A DNA stretch of 33,710 bases from Mollicutes bacterium (GTDB taxonomy: Bacteria; Bacillota_I; Bacilli_A; Izemoplasmatales; Izemoplasmataceae), in contig PWYL01000058.1 of NCBI GenBank assembly GCA_003568315.1, positions 1 through 33,710 on the forward strand, written 5' to 3'. Position 1 is the stretch's first letter. The number at the start of each line of letters is the position of its first letter. The notes below the pieces were generated by a model. The model ran no database searches, was not told the DNA's origin, and saw only the letters and a list, made by a program, of their open reading frames with translations. Shown in pieces: positions 26,973 to 33,710 of this stretch. The position numbers and the translations under genes are program-made.

Positions 26973-27650
26973 ATGAGAAGGGCCTTTTTCCGCAAAACCC
27001 CGATCCGGCTGGCGATGTATCTTTTGGGGTTCTTCGTCACCGGCGCCGGTGTGGTTCTCATCATCAGAAGCGACCTCGGGGCCGGCCCTTGGGATGCCGT
27101 GACCTACAATCTGAGCCGGCTTCTGGGCATCTCCCTCGGCTGGGCGAGTTTCATCGTGAACAGCGCGGTCTTGGCCTTCGTCATCGCAGTCCGGCGGAAA
27201 TGGCGTTTCCTCCTCGTTCTGATTCCGATCTATGGCATCCGTGTTTCGCTCGATTTATGGGATGCGCATCTCCTCGAAGGAAGGCTCATGGAAAACCCCT
27301 TCGCGTTGAGCGCCCTCCTCTACGTCTTTGGGACCTTCGTGCTGACGCTCGGTCTCGCTCTCATCATCGAGAGCGGCTATCCCGCGATGGTCTTTGACGA
27401 GGTCATGTTGTTTTTCATGGATTTGTTCCGGACCGAGAGCGTGACAGCGGTCCGACTCTCGAACGAACTTTTCGCGATCATGCTGGCGACCGTCTTCGGT
27501 TTCTCGGCCGGTATCCGTTTCGGTGCCGTGAACCTCGGAAGCTTTGTGCTCGCCGTTCTCATCGCCCCGATACTCGCGACGCAATTACGATGGTTGAAAG
27601 GTGTCATCTATGAAGGAGAAGAAAAACACTCTCGCAAGAACGATATTTGA
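26973..27650 (+). CDS. YczE/YyaS/YitT family integral membrane protein (first copy)
   Basis: This 225-residue protein has about five to six hydrophobic segments. The family mark is in the first helix and loop: GAGVVLIIRSDLGAGPWDAV (about 23-42), shared by YczE/YitT-type proteins. The family has no proven activity; transport or membrane organisation has been suggested. The C terminus is charged (EGEEKHSRKNDI). The start ATG at 26973 has only a weak ribosome site, so an alternative start just inside cannot be excluded. It is first in a tight operon and overlaps the second copy by 41 bases. The coupling of two such proteins to deoC and deoD suggests a link to nucleoside use, which is inference. 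Confidence 0.85.
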   Translation: MRRAFFRKTPIRLAMYLLGFFVTGAGVVLIIRSDLGAGPWDAVTYNLSRLLGISLGWASFIVNSAVLAFVIAVRRKWRFLLVLIPIYGIRVSLDLWDAHLLEGRLMENPFALSALLYVFGTFVLTLGLALIIESGYPAMVFDEVMLFFMDLFRTESVTAVRLSNELFAIMLATVFGFSAGIRFGAVNLGSFVLAVLIAPILATQLRWLKGVIYEGEEKHSRKNDI

Positions 27651-28269
27651 CATATCCACCTATCTCTTCGGCAGCCTCGCCGTCGCTTTCGGCGTTGTGT
27701 GGGTGATAAGAAGCGACCTCGGTACGAGTCCCTGGGATACGCTCTATGTGGCGCTCGATACTGTCACCCCCTTGACGGTGGGGACCGCGGCGATCGTCGT
27801 GACGCTTTTCATCACGGGTTTCATCATCATCATGCGCCGCGAAGTGCGCTATTTCTTCATGTCCGTGCCGATCATCCTCGTGGGGATTTTCATCGACTTC
27901 TTCAATCTCATCGTCTTTGTCGATTTCGACCCGAACGGAACCGGCCGGCTCGCGGTCTTCCTCATCGGTCTTTTCACGATCCCTCTCGGGGCGGCGCTGC
28001 TTATCATCTCCCGTTTTCCGGCGGGGGTCTTCGAGGAATTGATGTTGCTTTTGATGAAAATATTCAAGACCAAGAATCTCGTTCTCGTCCGCATTCTCAT
28101 GGAGGCTGCCCCCGTCACCATCGGCGTGCTTTTGACGGGGCTTTTCCGCGGCCATATCGGTTCCCTCTATTTCGGCACGATCGTCATCGTCTTGCTCGCC
28201 GGACCGCTGATCAGATTCTATCTAAAACTTTTCAGGAGGATTGAAGAGACATGGAAATCGCCCGTATGA
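27610..28269 (+). CDS. YczE/YyaS/YitT family integral membrane protein (second copy)
   Basis: This 219-residue protein is a relative of the preceding one. It repeats the mark as GVVWVIRSDLGTSPWDTLY (about 27-45) and has five or six hydrophobic helices with basic loops (MRREVRYF). The C terminus is amphipathic and basic (KLFRRIEETWK). I chose ATG 27610 with AAAGGTG six bases upstream; a GTG at 27601 is less likely. Its start lies inside the previous gene and its end overlaps deoC by 19 bases, so the three are translationally coupled. The two copies may form a heteromer. Substrate is unknown. Confidence 0.85.
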   Translation: MKEKKNTLARTIFDISTYLFGSLAVAFGVVWVIRSDLGTSPWDTLYVALDTVTPLTVGTAAIVVTLFITGFIIIMRREVRYFFMSVPIILVGIFIDFFNLIVFVDFDPNGTGRLAVFLIGLFTIPLGAALLIISRFPAGVFEELMLLLMKIFKTKNLVLVRILMEAAPVTIGVLLTGLFRGHIGSLYFGTIVIVLLAGPLIRFYLKLFRRIEETWKSPV

Positions 28270-28910
28270 TCGATCACACCTACTTGAAACCCTTCGGCAC
28301 CAAACAAGAGATCGACCGTCTCCTCGAAGAGGCGATCGAACACGAGTTCAAGAGCGTGTGCGTGCACCCCCTATGGGTGAGCTATTGCGCCGAGAGTCTG
28401 AAAAAGACCGACGTGCTCGTCTGCACCGTGGTCGGCTTTCCCCTGGGAGCCTCGACCACGAGCACGAAGGTCTTCGAGACCCGTGACGCTTTGAAGAACG
28501 GCGCCCACGAGATCGACATGGTCCAAAACATCGCTTGGGCGAAAGAGGGGCAATTCGACCTCATCGAGAAAGAGGTCCGTGCCATCAAGGAAGAGTGTGA
28601 GCGCCGCACGCTGAAAGTCATCCTCGAGACCTGCTATCTCACGGACGAGGAAATCCGCCTCGCAACGGAGGCGGCGGTGAAGGGCGGCGCCGATTTTGTC
28701 AAGACGAGCACCGGATTCGGCACCGGCGGCGCCGAGGTCGGACACGTCCGCATCATGAAGGAAGCCGCCGGCGACAAGGAAGTCAAGGCGAGCGGCGGCG
28801 TGAAGACCCGTGAGGATTTCGAAAACATGGTCGAAGCGGGTGCCACCCGCATCGGAACGAGCAGCGGCGTCCAGCTTGTCAAGGGCGAGACGTCGAAAGA
28901 AGATTATTGA
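28251..28910 (+). CDS. deoC: Deoxyribose-phosphate aldolase DeoC
   Basis: Splits 2-deoxyribose 5-phosphate into acetaldehyde and glyceraldehyde 3-phosphate, the last step of deoxynucleoside catabolism. The 219 residues match the short bacterial form. Catalytic residues are present: D89 in HEIDMVQNI, the Schiff-base lysine K151 in FVKTSTGFG and K179 in VKASGGVKT. The N-terminal IDHTYLKP and SVCVHP motifs are also typical. The ATG at 28251 follows AGGAGG by about nine bases inside the end of the previous membrane-protein gene. deoD follows 12 bases after its stop. DeoB, which makes its substrate, is encoded near the start of the window. Confidence 0.97.
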   Translation: MEIARMIDHTYLKPFGTKQEIDRLLEEAIEHEFKSVCVHPLWVSYCAESLKKTDVLVCTVVGFPLGASTTSTKVFETRDALKNGAHEIDMVQNIAWAKEGQFDLIEKEVRAIKEECERRTLKVILETCYLTDEEIRLATEAAVKGGADFVKTSTGFGTGGAEVGHVRIMKEAAGDKEVKASGGVKTREDFENMVEAGATRIGTSSGVQLVKGETSKEDY

Positions 28911-28922
28911 GGAGGTAGTTCC

Positions 28923-29627
28923 ATGAGCACTCCGCACATCAAGGCAGAAAAGAAAGACATCGCGAAGACCGTTCTCATGCCCGGCGACCCTTTGCGGGCG
29001 AAACACGTGGCGGAAACCTATCTCGAAGATGTCGAACAGTTCAACAGCGTCCGCAACATGCTCGGCTACACGGGGACATTCCAAGGCAAGAGGATAAGCG
29101 TCATGGGCAGCGGCATGGGCATGCCCTCGATCGGCATCTACTCCTATGAACTCTTCAAGTTCTTCGATGTCGAGAACATCGTACGCATCGGCTCCTGCGG
29201 CGCCTACACCGACGAGATCGACCTCTATGACGTGCTCCTCACCGAAAAGGCCTACAGCGAGTCGACCTATGCCAACGTGCAAGGCGGCCACGAAGGGGAA
29301 TACACCTATCCCGACCGTGAGCTGAACGAACGGATCGAGGCCATCGCCAAAGAACAATCCATCCCCTTGAGGAAGGGCGTCATCCATTCGTCGGACGTCT
29401 TCTATCGCGAGAACTTCGCCGATTACAAACAAATCCGTGACGAGAAAGGCGCCATCGCCGTCGAGATGGAAGCGTTCGCCCTTTTCCACAACGCCCGCAT
29501 CACCGGCAAACGGGCGGCTGCGATCCTCACGGTCTCGGATTCACTCGTCACCAAAGAGGCGACGAGCCCCGAAGAGCGCCAGAAATCCTTCACCAAGATG
29601 ATGGAGATCGCGCTCAGGCTCGCATGA
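28923..29627 (+). CDS. deoD: Purine nucleoside phosphorylase DeoD
   Basis: Cleaves purine (deoxy)ribonucleosides with phosphate to free base and (deoxy)ribose 1-phosphate, which DeoB then converts. The 234-residue length is typical of the hexameric DeoD type. Visible features are TPHI at the N terminus with H5, the phosphate-binding GDPLRAKH with R25, GSGMGMPSIGIY, RIGSCGAY, VEMEAFALF (substrate ribose contacts) and TVSDSLV with the aspartate that marks 6-amino/6-oxopurine enzymes. The ATG at 28923 follows GAGGAGGT by about six bases. It lies directly behind deoC in the same operon. Confidence 0.96.
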   Translation: MSTPHIKAEKKDIAKTVLMPGDPLRAKHVAETYLEDVEQFNSVRNMLGYTGTFQGKRISVMGSGMGMPSIGIYSYELFKFFDVENIVRIGSCGAYTDEIDLYDVLLTEKAYSESTYANVQGGHEGEYTYPDRELNERIEAIAKEQSIPLRKGVIHSSDVFYRENFADYKQIRDEKGAIAVEMEAFALFHNARITGKRAAAILTVSDSLVTKEATSPEERQKSFTKMMEIALRLA

Positions 29628-29661
29628 GTTCCTTTCGGACACTCGTTTCGGAGGCATCGAC

Positions 29662-30912
29662 ATGAACCTCACGACCAAGAAAGAAGGAAAGACCGTCTAC
29701 CAGTATGTCAAAACCGGACAGTTCAAGACCATGCAGGTCGCCGTCCGGTTTTTCGACGACCTCGATGTTGAGACCACCACAAAACGGCATCTCGCCTTGT
29801 CCATGCTCAAGGCGAAAACACGTTCCCATCCGACGCGCCGATTCTTGGAGAAACACCTCGAATCCCTCTATGACACGAGTCTCTCCGCGCATTCTTTCAA
29901 GATGGGCAACGTCCATGTGAACCAGTTCACCCTGCATCTCATCAATCCCTTCTATGCCAACGGCGAGAAGCTACTGACAGAAGCGCTTTCCGTGCTGCGG
30001 GAGATGCTTTTTCATCCCGCATTCGACGAAAAGACGCTCCGCGAGGAGAAACGTTTCCTCGCCGACCATTTTCGCGCCGAATACGCCGACAAGGACCGCT
30101 ATGCGGTGAAACGGTATCACGACCATCTCTTTTCCGACCACCCGGCCCGGGCGCATGCCATGGGCGAGCCGGAACAAATCGAGGATGTCCCGCTTTCCGA
30201 GATCGAAAAGACACACAGACGCATGCTTCGCGAGAACGGCATCCTCGTCGGCGTCGTCGGCGATATCGATGTCGCGAGGACCCATGCGCTCGTCAAGGAG
30301 AAACTCCCTTTCGCGAACGAGCGCGTCCTTCCCGCGAGCTTCTTCGACAAACGCCCCTTTGTAGCGCGAGAAGAAGTCCGCGAGACGATGCGCCTCCAAC
30401 AGGAACGTCTCTTCATGACGCTTTCCACGGGCATCCATTACGGTGATGCGGACTACCATGCGGCTTTGGTCATGAACACGCTCTTCGGTGAAGGCTCCGA
30501 ATCCCTCCTTTTCCGCCGCGTCCGCATCGAGGACTCGTTGGCCTATCACATCTCTTCCCGCTATTTGCCCTTCTATGGTCTTGCCACCATCCATTCGGCG
30601 ATGAAGAAAGACAGTGTGGAACAAGCGAAAGCACGGGTCGAAGGTGCGCTTTCGAGCTTGCACACGGGCGATTTCCACCACGCCGACCTCGAGCGGGCGA
30701 AGAATCATCTCGTCCGCTCCGTCAAACATACATTCGACTCTCCTTCGGGGCTCTCGGCCCTCGCGCTCCGCAATGAACTCCTCTCGGCCCCCTTGGACGA
30801 AAACGAGACGATCGCCTCCATCCGTTCCGTGCGGAAGGAAGACATCGAGCGTATCGCTGCATCGAGTTCTTTCATCTTCACTTTCACCTTGGGGGGCGAG
30901 ACGGATGGATGA
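29662..30912 (+). CDS. yfmF: M16-fold, protease-dead YfmF-type protein
   Basis: This 416-residue protein has the M16 (insulinase-like) fold but lacks the HXXEH zinc motif; the matching region reads KRHLALSMLKAKTRSHPT. This is the pattern of YfmF/YmfF, the inactive partner of YfmH in Bacillota. Database names link the pair to EF-P 5-aminopentanol modification in Bacillus, but the direct role is unclear. Typical sequence includes SLYDTSLSAHSFKMGNVHVNQFTL (about 70-93) and the second-domain LFGEGSESLLFRRVRIEDSLAYHISS (about 274-299). The ATG at 29662 follows CGGAGG. The gene overlaps yfmH by eight bases. No efp or modification gene is in the window. Confidence 0.88.
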   Translation: MNLTTKKEGKTVYQYVKTGQFKTMQVAVRFFDDLDVETTTKRHLALSMLKAKTRSHPTRRFLEKHLESLYDTSLSAHSFKMGNVHVNQFTLHLINPFYANGEKLLTEALSVLREMLFHPAFDEKTLREEKRFLADHFRAEYADKDRYAVKRYHDHLFSDHPARAHAMGEPEQIEDVPLSEIEKTHRRMLRENGILVGVVGDIDVARTHALVKEKLPFANERVLPASFFDKRPFVAREEVRETMRLQQERLFMTLSTGIHYGDADYHAALVMNTLFGEGSESLLFRRVRIEDSLAYHISSRYLPFYGLATIHSAMKKDSVEQAKARVEGALSSLHTGDFHHADLERAKNHLVRSVKHTFDSPSGLSALALRNELLSAPLDENETIASIRSVRKEDIERIAASSSFIFTFTLGGETDG

Positions 30913-32194
30913 GAGACGCTATGACGACTTCCGCGAAGTCGTGCACCATTTCCGCCTGCAAGCGAGACTCCCCGTCCACATCATCCAAAAGCCGTCCTAT
31001 TCCCAGGTCTATGTGACGCTTTCGGTCCCGCTGGGCTCCGTCCACACCCGTTTTCAAGACAAAGACGGTAAAGAGCGATCCGTTCCTCCCGGTGCGGCGC
31101 ATTTCCTCGAACACAAGGTTTTCGAGAAAGGCGGCCGTGATGTGAGCGAGGATTTCTCTCTCGACGGAGCCGATATCAACGCGTTCACCGACCATCACAG
31201 AACGACCTATCTCTTCCATGCGACAGACGTTTTGTATACGAATGTGACCCGTCTTTGCGAGATGTTCTTCTTTCCGGAGTTCACCCCCGCGGGGGTGAAG
31301 AAGGAGCGAAATGTCATCCTCGAGGAACTCGCCAGCCACAAGGACGACCCCTATTACGCGCAATACCGGGGACTCATGGCGGCGATGTATCGAAAACATC
31401 CCCTGAAAGACGACATCCTCGGCACCGAAGCATCGATCGAGTCGATGGACGCGAAGAATCTCCTCGACATCCACAAAGCCTTCTACAAGCCCGAACAGGC
31501 TGTCATGGTCATCGTCGGCGATATCGATTCCCATCGTTTGCGAGAGCATCTCGAAAAGGCGGACGTGCTTCCCGAAAAGACGAGGGCCCGTCCCTTGCCT
31601 TTCGAAACCGAGGAACCTTTCTCGGTCGAACAAGAGAAGACGGTGAAAGAACTCGACATCATGATACCGAGCGTCCTTTTCGGCATCAAGCTCCCTTTCT
31701 CTCCCTTCGAGCCCTTCCCAAAAAGGCTCCGGGCCCGCATTGCTTATGCCATCCTCTTCGACATCGTTTTCGGCAAGACGGGCGATGTCCACGAGGAGCT
31801 GCTCGACAAGGGTGTGATCAACGACTCCTACGGCGTCGACCTCGTCTTCGGCGAAACGTATGCGCACGCCCTCATCGGCACGGAGACCGAAGCGGTCTCC
31901 GCCTTCGAGGAGAGGATTCTCGCCGAACTCGGAAACCTCGGGGAAAAAGACCTCGCCGACGAGGACTTCCTCCGGGTGAAACGGCAACTCTACGGCGGCT
32001 TCATCCAATCATTGGACAACCTCGAGACTCTGGCCCACCAATACGGCGAATACATCCGCCACGACATTTCCTACTACGATATGCTCGCGATTGCGCGTTC
32101 CATCACCAAAGAAGAAGTGCTCGACCTCCGCAAAACGATCAGAAAAGAACATGTCAGCCGTTTCGTGGCCGTGCCCGAAAGAACAAGGCGTTGA
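30905..32194 (+). CDS. yfmH: M16 family zinc metallopeptidase, YfmH type
   Basis: This 429-residue active member of the YfmF/YfmH pair has the zinc motif HFLEH at 66-70 and a downstream ligand glutamate in NVILEELASHKDDP (E140/E141). KPEQAVMVIVGDID (about 192-205) and the second-domain SYGVDLVFGETYAHALIGTE are also typical of this M16 group. Such proteins are cytoplasmic here, since no signal peptide is seen. The ATG at 30905 follows a GGGGGG stretch; the frame is open further upstream, but only within yfmF. It closes the operon that begins with the YczE-type genes. Substrate is unknown. No terminator hairpin is visible after it; the next promoter starts immediately. Confidence 0.93.
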   Translation: MDERRYDDFREVVHHFRLQARLPVHIIQKPSYSQVYVTLSVPLGSVHTRFQDKDGKERSVPPGAAHFLEHKVFEKGGRDVSEDFSLDGADINAFTDHHRTTYLFHATDVLYTNVTRLCEMFFFPEFTPAGVKKERNVILEELASHKDDPYYAQYRGLMAAMYRKHPLKDDILGTEASIESMDAKNLLDIHKAFYKPEQAVMVIVGDIDSHRLREHLEKADVLPEKTRARPLPFETEEPFSVEQEKTVKELDIMIPSVLFGIKLPFSPFEPFPKRLRARIAYAILFDIVFGKTGDVHEELLDKGVINDSYGVDLVFGETYAHALIGTETEAVSAFEERILAELGNLGEKDLADEDFLRVKRQLYGGFIQSLDNLETLAHQYGEYIRHDISYYDMLAIARSITKEEVLDLRKTIRKEHVSRFVAVPERTRR

Positions 32195-32223
32195 TTCACA
32201 AAGACTTTGTTTTCGCGTATAAT
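32195..32223 (+). promoter_or_regulatory. Promoter of the DUF3137 gene
   Basis: TTCACA (32195-32200, five of six matches to TTGACA), a 17-bp spacer and a perfect TATAAT (32218-32223, context GCGTATAATGG) begin on the base after the yfmH stop. Confidence 0.8.
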
Positions 32224-32260
32224 GGAAGAAACCGCAATGATATCTTGAAGGGTGGTCGTC

Positions 32261-33124
32261 ATGGAGAAACATCTCGAGAAGTTCCAAAAACGGAAGACGA
32301 GAATCGAGGTCGCGGTCCTTCTGGGGGGCATCCTTCTCATCGGGGCTTTGCTGTTGTTCATATTCTTCGACCTCGGTGTCGTCGCTTTGCCCTTGGGCAT
32401 CGCCGGCGCGCTGTTCATGTTTTTCGGTTACGCCGCTTTCACCCAGCTCGAGGAGGATTTCAAAGGGCGCTTCTTGAAAAGGACCCTCAAAGAATGGATC
32501 GACAACTGCCACTACGACCACAAGAACGGTCTCTCGATGAAACAGGCCTACGAATCGGAGTTCTTGAAACAAGCGGACCGTTTCAAGAGCGAGGATTTTC
32601 TCTCGGGCGCCATCGACGGCGTCGCCTTCGTCTCGAGCGATCTCGAGTTGAAAGAACGCCGTGTGCAGTATGGTCGCTACGGCACGAGGACCTACTATCA
32701 CACCTACTTCCGGGGCCGTCTTTTCATCTTCGACTTCAACAAACGCTTCGAAGGCGTCCTGCAAGTCTTGGAAGACACCGCGCCGACCACCCGGCGTCCC
32801 TACAAGAAGGTGAAGATGGAAAGCATCCGGTTCAACGAGAAATTCCGGACCTACGCCACGAATGCGCATACCGCCTATTACATCCTCACGCCCCATTTCA
32901 TGGAAGCCTTGATGCGGCTCGAACGGAACCACCCGGGACTGCTCAGCTTCTCCTTCATCGACAGCAAACTCTATTTCGGCATCAACAATTTCAAAGACAC
33001 CTTCAGCCTGAAACTCTTCGCCCCCTTGAACAAAAAGCTCATCGACACCTTCAAGCGGGATGTGGACATCATCCGGGAGATTGTCGACGAGCTGAAACTG
33101 AATAGAAAGATCTTCAAGAGTTGA
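32261..33124 (+). CDS. DUF3137 domain membrane protein
   Basis: This 287-residue protein has two N-terminal transmembrane helices (about 14-36 and 40-60) and a soluble domain from about 100 that matches DUF3137: DGVAFVSSDLELKERR, YFRGRLFIFDFNKRFEG, RFNEKFRTYATNAHTAYYILTP and LLSFSFIDSKLYFGI occur in that order. These proteins are of unknown function and often sit beside LemA genes in other bacteria; no lemA is here. The soluble domain should face the cytoplasm. I chose ATG 32261 after AAGGGTGG rather than GTG 32252. It has its own promoter and terminator and so forms a single-gene unit. Confidence 0.85.
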   Translation: MEKHLEKFQKRKTRIEVAVLLGGILLIGALLLFIFFDLGVVALPLGIAGALFMFFGYAAFTQLEEDFKGRFLKRTLKEWIDNCHYDHKNGLSMKQAYESEFLKQADRFKSEDFLSGAIDGVAFVSSDLELKERRVQYGRYGTRTYYHTYFRGRLFIFDFNKRFEGVLQVLEDTAPTTRRPYKKVKMESIRFNEKFRTYATNAHTAYYILTPHFMEALMRLERNHPGLLSFSFIDSKLYFGINNFKDTFSLKLFAPLNKKLIDTFKRDVDIIREIVDELKLNRKIFKS

Positions 33125-33163
33125 AAATCTGCATTGTTTCTCGTTCTTGCGTGCAAAGGAGAA

Positions 33164-33191
33164 AAAGTGGGAAAATCACCCGCTTTTTTTT
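33164..33191 (+). terminator. Terminator after the DUF3137 gene
   Basis: AAAGTGGG (33164-33171) pairs with CCCGCTTT (33179-33186) over eight pairs, one of them G-U, with a 7-base loop. A run of eight T (33184-33191) follows. Confidence 0.82.
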
Positions 33192-33307
33192 CATGGAACA
33201 ATCCGCTTGCGGGCAGGAAATGACGGATTTTCGCAAAATGGTCCGCCAATGCCAAGTGACGCCATGTGGACAATGAGTTATCCTCGGGGCAAAAAGGAGG
33301 ATGCGAC

Positions 33308-33655
33308 ATGGTGAACCAAATCGTCCTGGTCGGAAGACTCGTCTATGATCCGGAACTGCGAACCTTGGAAAGCGGCAAGAAGGTGGCGACAGTCACCCTC
33401 GCATTGCAGAGGAGTTTCAAGAGCGCCCAAAGCGGCACCTATGAGACGGACTTCATCAAATGCACGCTCTGGAGCGGCATCGCCGAGAACACGGTCAACC
33501 ACTGCAAGAAGGGGATGACCATCGGCATCAAGGGAAGACTCCAGCAGAGGATCTATGAAATCGACAAGGAGAAATCCTTCAGCTATCCCGAAGTGATCGC
33601 GGAGAAGGTGAGCTTCATCAGCGCCAAGAAGGATTTCGAAAAAGCAGACGACTGA
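33308..33655 (+). CDS. ssb: Single-stranded DNA-binding protein, short form
   Basis: This 115-residue SSB binds single-stranded DNA through one OB fold. The start NQIVLVGRLVYDPELRTLESGKKVATVTLAL and the later DFIKCTLWSGIAENT and KGMTIGIKGRL are classic. The protein stops soon after the OB fold with KKDFEKADD, so it lacks the disordered linker and the acidic DDDIPF-type tip that recruits repair proteins. In length it resembles competence-type SsbB or phage SSBs. The ATG at 33308 has AAGGAGG about eight bases upstream; the open frame further upstream has no such site. It is not flanked by rpsF or rpsR as the main Bacilli ssb usually is, so a second full-length SSB gene may exist elsewhere. Confidence 0.93.
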   Translation: MVNQIVLVGRLVYDPELRTLESGKKVATVTLALQRSFKSAQSGTYETDFIKCTLWSGIAENTVNHCKKGMTIGIKGRLQQRIYEIDKEKSFSYPEVIAEKVSFISAKKDFEKADD

Positions 33656-33681
33656 AAAAACGCCAAGGCGTTTTTTCTTTT
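33655..33681 (+). terminator. Terminator after ssb
   Basis: AAAAAACGC (33655-33663) pairs with GCGTTTTTT (33668-33676) around the loop CAAG, followed by CTTTTT. It overlaps the last base of the ssb stop codon. The palindromic A/T flanks also allow termination in the opposite direction. Confidence 0.88.
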
Positions 33682-33710
33682 TGGATAAGTTGTGAGCGGG
33701 TGTGCTATAA

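Overview
The window looks like chromosomal DNA from a Bacillota (low-GC Gram-positive lineage) bacterium in the broad Bacilli/Erysipelotrichia/Tenericutes-like range, but with GC-rich codon use. The evidence is gene content and order: xerD-deoB, ruvB-queA, ftsZ-ylmE-sepF-ylmG followed by a T-box-controlled ileS, a YfmF/YfmH protease-like pair, DUF2089/SHOCT-like genes, Shine-Dalgarno sites of the AAGGAGG type, and TGA used as a normal stop. I cannot place it more finely. No tRNA, rRNA, insertion sequence, phage gene or CRISPR array was seen. Nothing shows a recent transfer, apart from one short AT-rich intergenic patch.

Layout. (1) 1-4441, + strand: the 3' part of a GltS-type sodium/glutamate symporter gene, hemW, xerD, deoB and a 62-residue single-helix membrane protein. 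The run ends at a strong two-way terminator. (2) 4588-11005, - strand: an operon of two very large, unidentified, almost entirely coiled-coil proteins (963 and 1164 residues) with its own strong promoter. (3) 11163-13251, +: ruvB-queA with overlapping ends and no ruvA beside them. (4) 13282-15805, -: an MFS exporter, then a three-gene operon around a DUF2089 zinc-ribbon/HTH regulator in which all three products carry a SHOCT-like helical module. (5) 16080-21427, +: a 2-hydroxyacyl-CoA dehydratase activase/dehydratase-like pair, then tgt. (6) 21513-23872, +: the division cluster ftsZ, yggS (ylmE), sepF, yggT (ylmG). (7) 23880-26906, +: promoter, T-box leader and ileS. (8) 26973-32194, +: two related YczE/YitT-type membrane proteins, deoC, deoD and the M16-like pair yfmF/yfmH, packed as one operon. 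(9) 32261-33655, +: a DUF3137 membrane protein and a short ssb.

How the genes fit together. DeoD, DeoB and DeoC are the three steps that turn purine (deoxy)nucleosides into acetaldehyde and glyceraldehyde 3-phosphate, although deoB lies 24 kb from deoCD. QueA and Tgt both act on the queuosine position of tRNA. They are neighbours in many Bacilli but are separated here by about 7 kb. FtsZ and SepF are direct partners in division, and FtsZ keeps the C-terminal tail that SepF or FtsA binds.

The most unusual part is the pair of giant coiled-coil proteins, which I could not assign to a family. They take up nearly a fifth of the window, sit in their own transcription unit and share weak motifs, so they are the best candidate here for an undescribed structural (perhaps cytoskeletal) system. 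That function is inference only.
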